NCBI RefSeq assembly: GCF_015265435.1
Contig: NZ_JABJWH010000006.1
Coordinates: 62,001 to 126,000 of the forward strand
DNA: 64,000 nt
From: Alloalcanivorax profundimaris
GTDB lineage: Bacteria; Pseudomonadota; Gammaproteobacteria; Pseudomonadales; Alcanivoracaceae
Direction: 5' to 3'
Below are positions 49,032 to 57,943 of this stretch, piece by piece; position 1 is the first letter of the stretch, and every line of letters begins with the position of its first letter. A model generated the notes under the pieces. It saw only the letters and a list, made by a program, of their open reading frames with translations. It did no database searches and had not been told where the DNA came from. The translations under genes were made by a program, and so were the position numbers.

Positions 49032-49859
49032 ATGAAATTCTTGGTGTTGCTTCTGGCGCTGGCTCTGCGCCGCCGGGACGGCGGCTGGCCCGCCTGGTTG
49101 AGCCGTGATGACAGGCACCGGCGTTTGCTGGCCTCGCTGTCGCCGGGGGCGGGCACCCTGGCCTGGTGGCTGGCGGTGGCGCTGCCGGCGTTGCTCGTGG
49201 CCCTGCTGTTCGGCTGGTTCGACGGTGCCCTGGGGGCGCTGGCCACCCTGGTGCTGGGCACCGTCCTGGTGCTCTGGATGGTGGGGGTGGAAAGCGAGTT
49301 CCGCAGCCTGGACACCCTGCTGGTGCGCGGCCGCATGAACGACCGCGAGGCCCTGGCCCGGGGCGCCGACGACGCCTTCGGCCTGGCCGCCGGGGAATGC
49401 GACGCGGCCTGGTTCGCCGACCTGGAGCGATGCGTGCTAAGGCGCGCCGCCCTGCTGTTCGCGGTGGTGTTCTGGGTCTCGGTGCTGGGGTTCGGCGCGG
49501 CGTTGCTGCTGGTACTGAACCGGGCCTGGCTGGCGCGCAATCCGGACGGCGGCGATTGGGCGCGCAGCCTGGACGCCGCCCTGTGCTGGATTCCGGCGCG
49601 CCTGACCACCCTGGCCCTGGCGCTGGTGGGGCATTTCGGCGCGGTGATCGACGCCGCCGGCGGCCGCCTGTGGCGCCTGGACGACGGCGGCGCTCTGCTG
49701 GCGGCGGTGGCGGAAGCGGGCCTGGAGCGGGAAACCGCCCCGGACGAGGACCGCTTCCAACACGGCGTGGACCGGCTGGAGGCCCTGCAGGGCCTGCTGC
49801 TGCGGGCCCTGGCCGTGTGGCTGATCCTGTCCGCCCTGTGGACTCTGCTGGCGGCCTGA
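49032..49859 (+). CDS. ampE: Regulatory signalling membrane protein AmpE
   Basis: A 275-residue inner-membrane protein with hydrophobic helices at about 1-12, 40-58, 62-80, 140-165 and 255-275. AmpE is the constant partner of ampD, once proposed as a sensor, with no established biochemical role. Family marks include an ESEFRSLDTLLVRGRMND-like stretch after the third helix. ATG 49032 follows GAGGAA; 65 bp after ampD. Confidence 0.88.
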   Translation: MKFLVLLLALALRRRDGGWPAWLSRDDRHRRLLASLSPGAGTLAWWLAVALPALLVALLFGWFDGALGALATLVLGTVLVLWMVGVESEFRSLDTLLVRGRMNDREALARGADDAFGLAAGECDAAWFADLERCVLRRAALLFAVVFWVSVLGFGAALLLVLNRAWLARNPDGGDWARSLDAALCWIPARLTTLALALVGHFGAVIDAAGGRLWRLDDGGALLAAVAEAGLERETAPDEDRFQHGVDRLEALQGLLLRALAVWLILSALWTLLAA

Positions 49860-49945
49860 AGTGAGCCGCCGGGCGGAGCCATCCTGTTGCAATTTCCCGC
49901 CCCTGGCCGCGTGGCCGGTCAGTCACACTAGCTGTTAGTATAGCG

Positions 49946-49975
49946 AAACGGCCTATTTACCCCGGCCGTTTTTCT
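49946..49975 (+). terminator. Intrinsic terminator between ampE and aceE
   Basis: AAACGGCC (49946-49953) pairs with GGCCGTTT (49964-49971) over a 10-nt loop, followed by TTCTT. A TAGTAT box at 49937 just before it could place the aceE start upstream of the hairpin, in which case it would act as an attenuator. Confidence 0.7.
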
Positions 49976-50036
49976 TACCCATGTCGGCGTGGCGATCCCG
50001 CGCCGGCCTTGGCAACGCGATAAAGGACGCACGCCC

Positions 50037-52706
50037 ATGCAGAAAAGAAACTTCTTCGACGATGTCGATCCGGCGGAAACGCGGGAGTGGCTCGAGGCAC
50101 TGGAGTCGGTGCTCGAGCGGGAGGGGCCGGAGCGGGCCACCTGGCTGCTGGAAACCCTCACCAACGAAGCCCAGGAACAGGGCGCGATCCGGACCCACCT
50201 GAACACCCCCTACCTGAACACCATCGCCCCCAAGGACGAAGCGCCGATTCCCGGTGATATCTACATGGAACGCCGTATCCGTTCCCTGATTCGCTGGAAC
50301 GCGCTGGCCATGGTGGCCAAGGCCAACATGAACGACGACGAACTGGGCGGGCACATCGCCAGCTTCGCGTCCTCGGCCACGCTCTACGACATCGGTTTCA
50401 GCCATTTCTTCCACGCCCCCCACGACGACAACCCCGGTGACCTGGTCTACTACCAGGGCCACTCGGCGCCGGGTATCTATGCGCGGGCCTATTTGGAAGG
50501 GCGCATCAGCGAGGACCAGATGGACAACTTCCGCCGCGAAGTGGACGGCGAGGGTTTGTCCTCCTACCCCCACCCCTGGCTGATGCCGGATTTCTGGCAG
50601 TTCCCCACCGTATCCATGGGGCTCGGCCCGATGCAGGCCATCTACCAGGCCTACGTCATGAAGTATCTGCAGAACCGGGAGCTGATCCCCGACCGCAAAC
50701 GCAAGGTCTGGGCGTTCCTCGGCGACGGCGAGATGGACGAGCCGGAATCCCTGGGCGCGCTGTCCATGGCCGGCCGCGAGCAGCTCGACAACCTGGTGTT
50801 CGTGGTCAACTGCAACCTGCAGCGCCTGGATGGTCCGGTGCGCGGCAACGGCAAGATCATCCAGGAGCTGGAAAGCCTGTTCCGAGGCGCCGGCTGGAAC
50901 GTGATCAAGGTGGTCTGGGGCCGGCTCTGGGACCCGCTGCTGGAGAAGGATTCCGAGGGCCTGCTGCGCCGCCGCATGGAAGAAGCGGTGGACGGTGAAT
51001 ACCAGGCCTACAAGAAAGAGGGCGGCGCCTACACCCGCGAGCACTTCTTCGGCAAATACCCGGAGCTGAAGAAGATGGTCGAGCACATGAGCGACGAGGA
51101 CGTGTACCGCCTCAACCGGGGCGGCCACGACCCGTTCAAGGTGTACGCGGCGTACCATCAGGCGGTGAACAGCGACAAGCCCACGGTGATCCTGGCGAAA
51201 ACCGTGAAGGGCTACGCCACCGGCGCCGGCGAGGCGGTCAACAAGGCGCACCAGATGAAGAAAATGGATCTGGACAGCCTCAAGGAATTCCGCGACCGCT
51301 TCGATATTCCCCTCGACGACGAGCAGCTCAAGGAGCTGCCGTATTACCACCCGGGCGCCGATTCCCCGGAAATGCGCTACATGAACGAGCAGCGCGAGAA
51401 ACTGGGCGGCTACATGCCGGTGCGCCGGCGCGAGGCCAGCCAGTCGCTGACCGTGCCGGAGCTGGACATCTTCCAGAACTTCCTGGAAGGCAGCGGCGAG
51501 CGCGAACTGTCCACCACCATGGCGTTCGTGCGCATGCTCAGCGCCCTGATCAAGGACAAGAACGTGGGCAAGCGCGTGGTGCCCATCGTCCCCGACGAAG
51601 CCCGCACCTTCGGCATGGAAGGCATGTTCCGGCAGCTCGGCATCTACTCTTCTAAGGGCCAGCAGTACGAGCCCGAGGACTCCGGTCAGATGATGTTCTA
51701 CCGGGAAGACAAGAAAGGGCAGATCCTCGAGGAAGGCATCAACGAGGCCGGCGCCATGAGCGCCTGGATCGCCGCCGCCACCAGCTACAGCGTGCACGAT
51801 TTCACGCTGATCCCGTTCTTCATCTACTACTCCATGTTCGGCTTCCAGCGCACCGGCGACTTCTGGTGGGCCGCCGGCGACAGCCAGGCGCGCGGCTTCC
51901 TGCTGGGCGGCACCGCCGGGCGCACCACGCTCAACGGCGAGGGCCTGCAGCACCAGGACGGCCACAGCCACGTACTGGCCAGCACCGTGCCCAACTGCGT
52001 GAGCTACGATCCCACCTACGCCTACGAGCTGGCGGTGATCCTGCAGGACGGTCTGCGCCGCATGTATCAGGACCATGAGAACGTCTACTACTACCTCACC
52101 CTGATGAACGAGAACTACCAGCACGGGGCCATGCCCAAGGGCGCCGAGGAAGGCATCCGCAAGGGCATGTACCTGCTGCGCGAAGGCAAGGGCAAGAGTG
52201 GCAAGAAGGCCAAGCGCGTGCAGCTGCTCGGTTCCGGCACCATCCTGCGCGAAGTGGAAGCGGCCGCCGAGCTGCTGCGCGAGGACTTCGGCGTGGCCGC
52301 CGACGTGTGGAGCGTGACCAGCTTCAACGAACTGCGCCGCGAGGGCCTGCGCGCCGACCGCGACCGCATGCTCAAGCCGGACATGAAGGTGGCTCCCACC
52401 TGGGTGGAACAGTGCCTGGACAAGCGCCAGGGCCCGGTAATCGCCTCCACCGACTACATCAAGGCCTACGCCGACCAGATCCGTCCCTGGGTAAAAGCGC
52501 CCTACACGGTGCTCGGCACCGACGGGTACGGCCGCAGCGATTCCCGCGCCAAGCTGCGCAGCTTCTTCGAAGTGGATCGCTACTTCGTGACCCTGGCGGC
52601 GCTCAGCGCGCTGCGCGATCAGGGCGAAGTGGACGCCGCCACCGTCAAGGAGGCGATCAAGAAATACGGCATTGATCCGGAAAAACCCTATCCGGTGACG
52701 CACTGA
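50037..52706 (+). CDS. aceE: Pyruvate dehydrogenase E1 component, homodimeric
   Basis: An 889-residue thiamine-diphosphate enzyme, the decarboxylating E1 of the pyruvate dehydrogenase complex. The ThDP/Mg motif starts at GDG 229-231 (GDGEMDEPES) and runs to NCNLQRLDGPVRG. Length is near the 887 of E. coli AceE. ATG 50037 gives MQKRNFFDDVDPAETREWL; an in-frame ATG at 49989 would start inside the leader. aceF follows after 20 bp; pdhR and lpd, the usual E. coli neighbours, are absent. Confidence 0.98.
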   Translation: MQKRNFFDDVDPAETREWLEALESVLEREGPERATWLLETLTNEAQEQGAIRTHLNTPYLNTIAPKDEAPIPGDIYMERRIRSLIRWNALAMVAKANMNDDELGGHIASFASSATLYDIGFSHFFHAPHDDNPGDLVYYQGHSAPGIYARAYLEGRISEDQMDNFRREVDGEGLSSYPHPWLMPDFWQFPTVSMGLGPMQAIYQAYVMKYLQNRELIPDRKRKVWAFLGDGEMDEPESLGALSMAGREQLDNLVFVVNCNLQRLDGPVRGNGKIIQELESLFRGAGWNVIKVVWGRLWDPLLEKDSEGLLRRRMEEAVDGEYQAYKKEGGAYTREHFFGKYPELKKMVEHMSDEDVYRLNRGGHDPFKVYAAYHQAVNSDKPTVILAKTVKGYATGAGEAVNKAHQMKKMDLDSLKEFRDRFDIPLDDEQLKELPYYHPGADSPEMRYMNEQREKLGGYMPVRRREASQSLTVPELDIFQNFLEGSGERELSTTMAFVRMLSALIKDKNVGKRVVPIVPDEARTFGMEGMFRQLGIYSSKGQQYEPEDSGQMMFYREDKKGQILEEGINEAGAMSAWIAAATSYSVHDFTLIPFFIYYSMFGFQRTGDFWWAAGDSQARGFLLGGTAGRTTLNGEGLQHQDGHSHVLASTVPNCVSYDPTYAYELAVILQDGLRRMYQDHENVYYYLTLMNENYQHGAMPKGAEEGIRKGMYLLREGKGKSGKKAKRVQLLGSGTILREVEAAAELLREDFGVAADVWSVTSFNELRREGLRADRDRMLKPDMKVAPTWVEQCLDKRQGPVIASTDYIKAYADQIRPWVKAPYTVLGTDGYGRSDSRAKLRSFFEVDRYFVTLAALSALRDQGEVDAATVKEAIKKYGIDPEKPYPVTH

Positions 52707-52726
52707 ACTCTCAGAAGGAGTGACCT

Positions 52727-54448
52727 GTGAGCAAGGAAACCATCCGGGTACCCGATGTCGGCAGCAGTGATCCTGTTGACGTCATCGAGGTATCCGTCAA
52801 GAAAGGCGACACCGTCGAGGCCGAAGACACCATCGTGGTGCTGGAATCCGACAAGGCGTCGCTGGAAGTGCCCTGCCCGAAGGCGGGCACGGTGCTGGAA
52901 TTGAAAGTGAAAGCCGGGGATCAGGTAAAGGAGGGCGACCCGCTCCTGGACCTGGACGTGGCCGGTGACGACGCCGCCGACGACGACGGCACGCCATCCG
53001 ACGAGGCCGACAGCGACACCGCTGATAATGCCTCCACCGATGACGCCGTCGAAGACGAGGCCGCCGACCAGGCCACCGACCAAGCCGCCGACAATGCCCC
53101 GGCCGCCAAGGGCGGTACCCGCACCGTGCCGGCGCCGGACCTGGGCGACATCGACGAAGCGGAGATCATCGAGATCAACGTGGCCGAGGGCGACAGCGTC
53201 GAGGCCGAGCAGACCATCCTGGTGATCGAATCCGACAAGGCGTCCCTGGAAGTCCCCTGCCCGGAAGCAGGCACGGTGAAGAAGCTGCTGGTGAAGGTGG
53301 GCGACAAGATCGGCACCGGCACCGACCTGATGGAGCTGGAAACCGCCGGCGGCGGTGAAGGCGCCTCCGACCAGGGCTCTGCCAGCAAGGGGGCCTCCAA
53401 CAAGGGCTCGTCGGAGAAATCCGCCTCGAAGGAGCAGGGTGACTCGAAACCAGCCCGTTCCCGGCAATCCGACCTGGACCAGAAACCCTCGCAAGCCGAC
53501 CGGCAGAGCGCCGCGCCGGAAACGCCGGAGCGGGTAGAAGGCAAGCCCTCCAGTTCCGTGCACGCCGGTCCGGCGGTGCGCAAGCTGGCCCGGGAAACCG
53601 GCATCGACCTGGCCGACGTGGCGCCCAGCGGGCCCAAGGACCGCATCCTCAAGGAAGACGTGCACGCGCTGATCAAGCAGCGGCTGGAGAACCCGCCCGC
53701 CGCCGGCGGCGCCGGCATGCCGGACCTGCCGGAGATCGACTTCAGCGAGTTCGGTCCGGTGGAGCGCCAGGAGCTCAACAAGCTGCGCAAGGTGGCGGCG
53801 AAAAACCTGCACCGCAGTTGGGTCACCATCCCCCACGTGACCCAGTTCGACGAGGCGGACATCACCGAGCTGGAAGCCTTCCGCAAGAGCCAGAACAAGG
53901 CGCTGGAGAAGGAGGGCGTCAAGCTCACCATGCTGGCCTTCCTGGTCAAGGCCTGCGCCAACGCGCTGCGGGAATTCCCGCGCTTCAACAGCTCCCTGGA
54001 AGTGAGCGGCGAAGCCCTGATCATGAAGGACTACGTGCACATCGGCATCGCCGTGGACACGCCCAATGGTCTGGTGGTGCCGGTGATCCGCGACGCCGAC
54101 AAGAAGGGGCTCAAGGACATCGCCCTGGAAATGGGCGAGCTGGCCGCCAAGGCCCGGGACCGCAAGCTGTCACCGGCGGACATGAAGGGCGCCACCTTCA
54201 GCATCTCGTCGCTGGGCGGTATCGGCGGCACCGCCTTTACCCCCATCGTCAACTGGCCGGAAGTGGCGATTCTGGGCGTCAGCCGCTCCGACACCAAACC
54301 GGTGTGGGACGGCCAGGCGTTCCAGCCGCGCCTGACGCTGCCGCTGTCGCTGTCCTACGATCACCGCGTGATCGACGGCGCTGATGCGGCGCGTTTCACC
54401 AGCTACCTGAGCCAGCTGTTGAGCGATATGCGGCGCGCGTTGCTGTAA
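52727..54448 (+). CDS. aceF: Dihydrolipoyllysine acetyltransferase, pyruvate dehydrogenase E2
   Basis: A 573-residue E2 core subunit. Two lipoyl domains carry the same ESDKASLEVP motif with lipoylated K43 and K171. An acidic, Asp/Ala-rich linker (about 78-130) separates them; a second Ser/Lys/Gly-rich linker (about 205-275) leads to the peripheral-subunit-binding domain (about 283-327) and the catalytic domain, with H546 and D550 in SYDHRVIDG. The start is GTG 52727 after AGAAGGAG. E. coli has three lipoyl domains, so two is a Pseudomonas-like number or one fewer than the enteric form. Confidence 0.97.
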   Translation: MSKETIRVPDVGSSDPVDVIEVSVKKGDTVEAEDTIVVLESDKASLEVPCPKAGTVLELKVKAGDQVKEGDPLLDLDVAGDDAADDDGTPSDEADSDTADNASTDDAVEDEAADQATDQAADNAPAAKGGTRTVPAPDLGDIDEAEIIEINVAEGDSVEAEQTILVIESDKASLEVPCPEAGTVKKLLVKVGDKIGTGTDLMELETAGGGEGASDQGSASKGASNKGSSEKSASKEQGDSKPARSRQSDLDQKPSQADRQSAAPETPERVEGKPSSSVHAGPAVRKLARETGIDLADVAPSGPKDRILKEDVHALIKQRLENPPAAGGAGMPDLPEIDFSEFGPVERQELNKLRKVAAKNLHRSWVTIPHVTQFDEADITELEAFRKSQNKALEKEGVKLTMLAFLVKACANALREFPRFNSSLEVSGEALIMKDYVHIGIAVDTPNGLVVPVIRDADKKGLKDIALEMGELAAKARDRKLSPADMKGATFSISSLGGIGGTAFTPIVNWPEVAILGVSRSDTKPVWDGQAFQPRLTLPLSLSYDHRVIDGADAARFTSYLSQLLSDMRRALL

Positions 54449-54454
54449 ACCCCA

Positions 54455-54522
54455 ATCGCGACTGAAGTCGCTCCTACGGAGCCATGTAGGAGCGACTGGG
54501 CGGCACCCCGCTTCAGTCGCGA
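54455..54522. repeat. REP-like inverted pair, short form facing long form
   Basis: The left unit (54455-54476) is the short form (ATCGCGACTGAAGTCGCTCC). The right unit (54486-54522) is inverted and has 15 extra bases (GGGCGGCACCCCGCT) in its middle. They lie between aceF and its terminator. Confidence 0.8.
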
Positions 54523-54550
54523 AAAGGCACCCGCGAGGTACCCGCCACAA

Positions 54551-54583
54551 AAAAGCCCCGGCCTTTTTAGGTCGGGGCTTTTT
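54551..54583 (+). terminator. Intrinsic terminator of aceEF
   Basis: AAAAGCCCCGGCC (54551-54563) pairs with GGTCGGGGCTTTT (54570-54582), a 13-bp stem with one G-U pair and a 6-nt loop ending in a T-tract. It can also serve the convergent Spy-like gene. Confidence 0.9.
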
Positions 54584-54604
54584 CGTTCCGCGCGGGGGGG
54601 GGAA

Positions 54605-54940
54605 TCAGCGCTGGTCGCGGCGCTCCTTCCACTTGTCCTTGCGGGCTTCCCATTTTTCCTGGCGCTGCTCGCGCAGCTGTTCCGCCTTGGCGCGCTGCTC
54701 CTCGGTGAGCACGCCGTCGATGCGTTGGCGGGTTTCGTCGTGCAGGTCACGCATCTTCTCGCCCTGTTCCTCGAAGATGGTTTCCAGCCGCGCACGCTGG
54801 TCGTCGGTGAGATCCAGTTGGCGGCTCATGTGCTCCACCATCCGCTCCGGCTGCGGGCCGCGGGGCGGCTCGGCGGCGGCGGTACCGGCCAGGGTGGCGC
54901 CGGTGAGCAGAACCAGGGCGAGGGTCGTGGCTTTCTTCAT
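54605..54940 (-). CDS. Spy/CpxP-like periplasmic LTxxQ protein
   Basis: A 111-residue protein with a signal peptide (MKKATTLALVLLTGATLAGTAAA, cut near residue 23) and a mature, highly charged helical body with two LTxxQ motifs: LTDDQRARLETIFEEQ and LTEEQRAKAEQLREQ. This pattern is that of Spy/CpxP periplasmic chaperones. It lies directly downstream of baeR-baeS on the same strand, and spy is a known BaeR target in E. coli, so it is probably the output of this two-component system (inference). ATG 54940 has an AGGAGG site; a longer frame start at 55036 is not supported. Confidence 0.85.
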   Translation of the reverse strand: MKKATTLALVLLTGATLAGTAAAEPPRGPQPERMVEHMSRQLDLTDDQRARLETIFEEQGEKMRDLHDETRQRIDGVLTEEQRAKAEQLREQRQEKWEARKDKWKERRDQR

Positions 54941-55067
54941 GGTCAACCTCCTTGAGGGTCGCTGTTCCAGGCCGGCCGTTTGCCGGCGTTGAAACCAGTG
55001 TCGCCCGGGAATGTGCACCCAGGATGCACGAACCATGGAAACATCGCCGTTGAGGTGCCTATCATCA

Positions 55068-55104
55068 GATCGCGACTGGGCGGCACCCCGCTTCAGTCGC
55101 GATC
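55068..55104. repeat. REP-like element, long form, overlapping the baeR stop
   Basis: GATCGCGACTG (55068-55078) and TTCAGTCGCGATC (55092-55104) enclose GGCGGCACCCCGC, the same inserted middle as at 54486. The baeR stop (55093-55095) and last codons are within it. Confidence 0.75.
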
Positions 55105-55776
55105 CTCAGGCGTCTGCAACCGGTACCCCACCCCGTAGACGCTGCCGATCCAGTCATGGTCGCCGTCCAGCCCCTCGCTGAGTTTGCGGCGCAGCTTGCG
55201 GATATGGCTGTCGATGGTGCGGTCGGACACCACCCGGTGATCCGGGTAGATCACGTCCATGAGCTGGTCCCGGCTCCAGATCCGCCCGGGCTGGCGGGCC
55301 AGGGTGGCGAGCAGCTCGAACTCGATGGCGGTGAGCGCCACCCGGGTTTCGCCGTGTACCGCTTCGAAGCGGTGGCGGTCCAGGGTCAGGCCGGCCTCCC
55401 GATCCCGGGGTTCGCCCCGGGCGCGGCGCAGCACCGCCTTGACCCGGGCCACCACCTCCCGGGGGCTGAACGGCTTGCAGATGTAGTCGTCGGCGCCGAT
55501 TTCCAGGCCCAGCAGGCGGTCCACTTCCTCCACCCGGGCGGTGATCATCAGCACCGGTACCTCGGAGAAGCGGCGGATCGCCTTGCACACCTCCATGCCG
55601 TCGCCGTCCGGCAGCATCAGGTCCAGCAGCACGGCGTCGAAGTGCCCCTCGCGCACCCGCCGTTCCGCCTCCACCGCGCTGGCGGTGTGCTCCGGCTGGA
55701 AATGGCTGTGGCGCAGGTAGTCGGCCAGCAGCTCGGCAAGCCGGGGCTCGTCCTCCACGATCAGAATGTTCGCCAT
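55093..55776 (-). CDS. baeR: OmpR-family response regulator, BaeR-like
   Basis: A 227-residue response regulator: receiver domain with acidic pocket E8-D9, phosphorylated D52 (LLDLMLPDGDG) and K101 (ICKPFSPREVV), then a winged-helix DNA-binding domain ending SVYGVGYRL. Identity to E. coli BaeR is strong along long stretches, e.g. EVDRLLGLEIGADDYICKP and VVSDRTIDSHIRKLRRKL. BaeR activates spy and efflux genes on envelope stress. It lies 24 bp after baeS. Its last residues DRD and stop are supplied by a REP-like element. Confidence 0.88.
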   Translation of the reverse strand: MANILIVEDEPRLAELLADYLRHSHFQPEHTASAVEAERRVREGHFDAVLLDLMLPDGDGMEVCKAIRRFSEVPVLMITARVEEVDRLLGLEIGADDYICKPFSPREVVARVKAVLRRARGEPRDREAGLTLDRHRFEAVHGETRVALTAIEFELLATLARQPGRIWSRDQLMDVIYPDHRVVSDRTIDSHIRKLRRKLSEGLDGDHDWIGSVYGVGYRLQTPEDRD

Positions 55777-55800
55777 AGGGCCTTCCTCCGGTTGATGCCG

Positions 55801-57162
55801 CTATGTCCGGCGTGGCAGGCGCACGATGATGCGCAGGCCACCGAGCGGGCTGTGCAGCGCCTCGATCGTGCCGCCATGGGCCTCCACGATGCGCTGGCCA
55901 ATGGCCAGCCCCAGCCCCGCGCCGCCGGTGTCCCGGTTGCGTGAGCTTTCCACCCGGTAAAGGTGATCGAACAGGCGCGGCAGCGCCTCGTCGGGCACGC
56001 CGGGGGCGCTGTCGTCCAGGGTCAGCCGCCACTGGTCGCCGTCGGCGTCCAGCACCAGCCGCGCCCGGCCGCCTTCATCGGTGTATTTGAGGCTGTTCTG
56101 CAGCAGGTTGTCCAACAACTGCCGCAACCGCACCGGGTCGCCGCTGATCGGCGCCGGCGGCAGGGTGGTGTCCAGCGTCACGCCGCGCCGTTCCAGGGCC
56201 GGGCGCACCGCGTCCAGGGCGTCCTCGCAGAGGCTGTCCAGATCCAGCGGGCGGAAGTGATAGCGCAGATTGCCGGCGTCGGCCAGGGCCAGGTCGTGCA
56301 GGTCGTTGACCAGGTGGGTGAGCTGGCGCACCTGGGCTTCCAGGGCCGCCACGCCTTCCTGGTTGAGCGGGCGCACGCCGTCCACCATGGCTTCCAGCTC
56401 GCCCTGCAGCACCGACAACGGCGTGCGCAGCTCGTGGGCGATGTCCGAGAACCAGCGCTGGCGGGCCTGGCGGCCCTGATCGAGACGCTCGCCCAGGCTG
56501 TTCACGTGATGAATCAGCTCGCCCAGCTCGTCGCGGCGCTGGCTGGTCAGCCGCGCCTGGTACTCGCCCTCGCGCAGGCGCCGGGTATGGCGGGTGAGGG
56601 CGGTCACCGGCGCCACCAGGTGGCGCGCCAGCAACCAGGACACCAGCAGCGACAGCACCAGGCCGACCACCGCCATGGTCGCCATGAAGCGCAGCAGGCG
56701 CTCCTGGAAGCGGCGGTCCAGCTTGTCGCGGATCGCCTCCTGATCCGGGTAGGCCAGCCAGCCCACCAGGTCGCCGCCGGCGTGGATCGGCACCCGCTGG
56801 CTCAGGCGCGAGGGCGGCGGCGGACCCAGCAGCGGGCGCTTGTCCGGGGCCAGCAGGGTGAGGTGGCGGGGCGCGTCCGGGCGCTTGCCCTCGCCGCGCT
56901 CGCGGCGTGTCTCGCGGTCCCCGGCCAGCCAGTACAGCCGGCCCAGCAGGCGTGGCTCCTCAAGCAGGAAACGCCAGCTGCCGCGCTGGGCGTAGAGCAC
57001 GCCCAGGTGCTCCGCCAGGCGCTCCACCTGGGCCTGCTGGCGCTCGTCGATGTATTTGCTGAGGCTGCGCTCGAAGGCGAAGAAAAAGAACCCGCTGGCC
57101 GCCAGGATCAGAACCAGGAAGGTGGCCAGGAAGGTCACGAAGAGTTTGTTGCGGATGCCCAT
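55801..57162 (-). CDS. baeS: Sensor histidine kinase, BaeS-like
   Basis: A 453-residue membrane sensor kinase. Helix 1 at about 8-30, periplasmic domain about 31-158 (with a YAQRGSWRFL stretch as in BaeS), helix 2 at about 160-180, HAMP about 180-232, phosphoacceptor H243 in SDIAHELRTPLSVLQGELEA, N box NLLQNSLKYT, and G boxes DSAPGVPDE and GAGLGLAI. It is the first gene of baeS-baeR-spy-like. ATG 57162 gives a proper membrane start; 57234 would add 24 non-conserved residues. Confidence 0.88.
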   Translation of the reverse strand: MGIRNKLFVTFLATFLVLILAASGFFFFAFERSLSKYIDERQQAQVERLAEHLGVLYAQRGSWRFLLEEPRLLGRLYWLAGDRETRRERGEGKRPDAPRHLTLLAPDKRPLLGPPPPSRLSQRVPIHAGGDLVGWLAYPDQEAIRDKLDRRFQERLLRFMATMAVVGLVLSLLVSWLLARHLVAPVTALTRHTRRLREGEYQARLTSQRRDELGELIHHVNSLGERLDQGRQARQRWFSDIAHELRTPLSVLQGELEAMVDGVRPLNQEGVAALEAQVRQLTHLVNDLHDLALADAGNLRYHFRPLDLDSLCEDALDAVRPALERRGVTLDTTLPPAPISGDPVRLRQLLDNLLQNSLKYTDEGGRARLVLDADGDQWRLTLDDSAPGVPDEALPRLFDHLYRVESSRNRDTGGAGLGLAIGQRIVEAHGGTIEALHSPLGGLRIIVRLPRRT

Positions 57163-57361
57163 GGCGGCGGCGGCCTCACCGGGAGTGAAGCGCCAGTTTA
57201 CGGGCCCGGCGCCGGCGGACCCAGTGTCTTGCACATTCTTTCAAGATCGGCGCGCGCCGGGTTCGTGGACGGTCCGTCATCGTTGCAACTTTTGACTTTC
57301 AACCGCCGCGTCCCCCGGTTCTAATGAGGCCCTGACTGCAAGCCAATCCGGACGGTGACCC

Positions 57362-57937
57362 ATGAGCGACCAAAGCGACAACGGCAAGACCCGCATCAAC
57401 CGGGTGATCACGCGCAGCGGCGATGACGGCCGCACCGGCCTGGCGGACGGCTCCCGGGTGGCCAAGGACCACCCCCGGATCCGGGCCCTGGGCAGCCTGG
57501 ACGAGCTCAACAGCGCCCTGGGCGTGCTGCGCGCCCGGGACCTGGATCCGGACCTGGACGGCCTGCTGGAAACCGTGCAGCAGCTGATGTTCGATCTGGG
57601 CGGCGAGCTGGCGGTGCCGGGCACCGTGACCCTCACCGAGGAAGACCTGGTGGAGGTGGAGTCCCAGGCCGATACCCTCAACGCGGAGCTGCCGCCGCTG
57701 CGCGAATTCGTGTTGCCCGGTGGCCATCCGTCGGCGGCCTGGTGCCACCACTGCCGCACCCTGGCGCGCCGCGCCGAGCGCGACCTGGTGGCCCTGGCCG
57801 CCACCGATGACGGCGTCAATCCGGAGAGCCGGGCGGTGCTCAACCGCCTCGGCGACCTGCTGTTCGTGATGGCCAGGCTGATCAACCAGCGCACCGAAAC
57901 CCCGGAACCTCAATGGGTGCGGCGCGGCGAGCGGTAG
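57362..57937 (+). CDS. Corrinoid adenosyltransferase, PduO/MMAB type
   Basis: A 191-residue ATP:cob(I)alamin adenosyltransferase making adenosylcobalamin. The N-terminal ATP-binding region (ITRSGDDGRTGLADGSRVAKD, about 16-36) and SLDELNSALG, plus RRAERDLV and the NRLGDLLFVMAR helix near the C terminus, identify the PduO family. It is a lone gene, convergent with the panE-like gene (6-bp gap). No cobalamin genes or visible cobalamin riboswitch lie nearby. Confidence 0.93.
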   Translation: MSDQSDNGKTRINRVITRSGDDGRTGLADGSRVAKDHPRIRALGSLDELNSALGVLRARDLDPDLDGLLETVQQLMFDLGGELAVPGTVTLTEEDLVEVESQADTLNAELPPLREFVLPGGHPSAAWCHHCRTLARRAERDLVALAATDDGVNPESRAVLNRLGDLLFVMARLINQRTETPEPQWVRRGER

Positions 57938-57943
57938 CAACCG

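Noticed and set aside
49860..50036. PdhR operator before aceE
   Set aside because: The AATTGGTNNNACCAATT-type sequence is not present.
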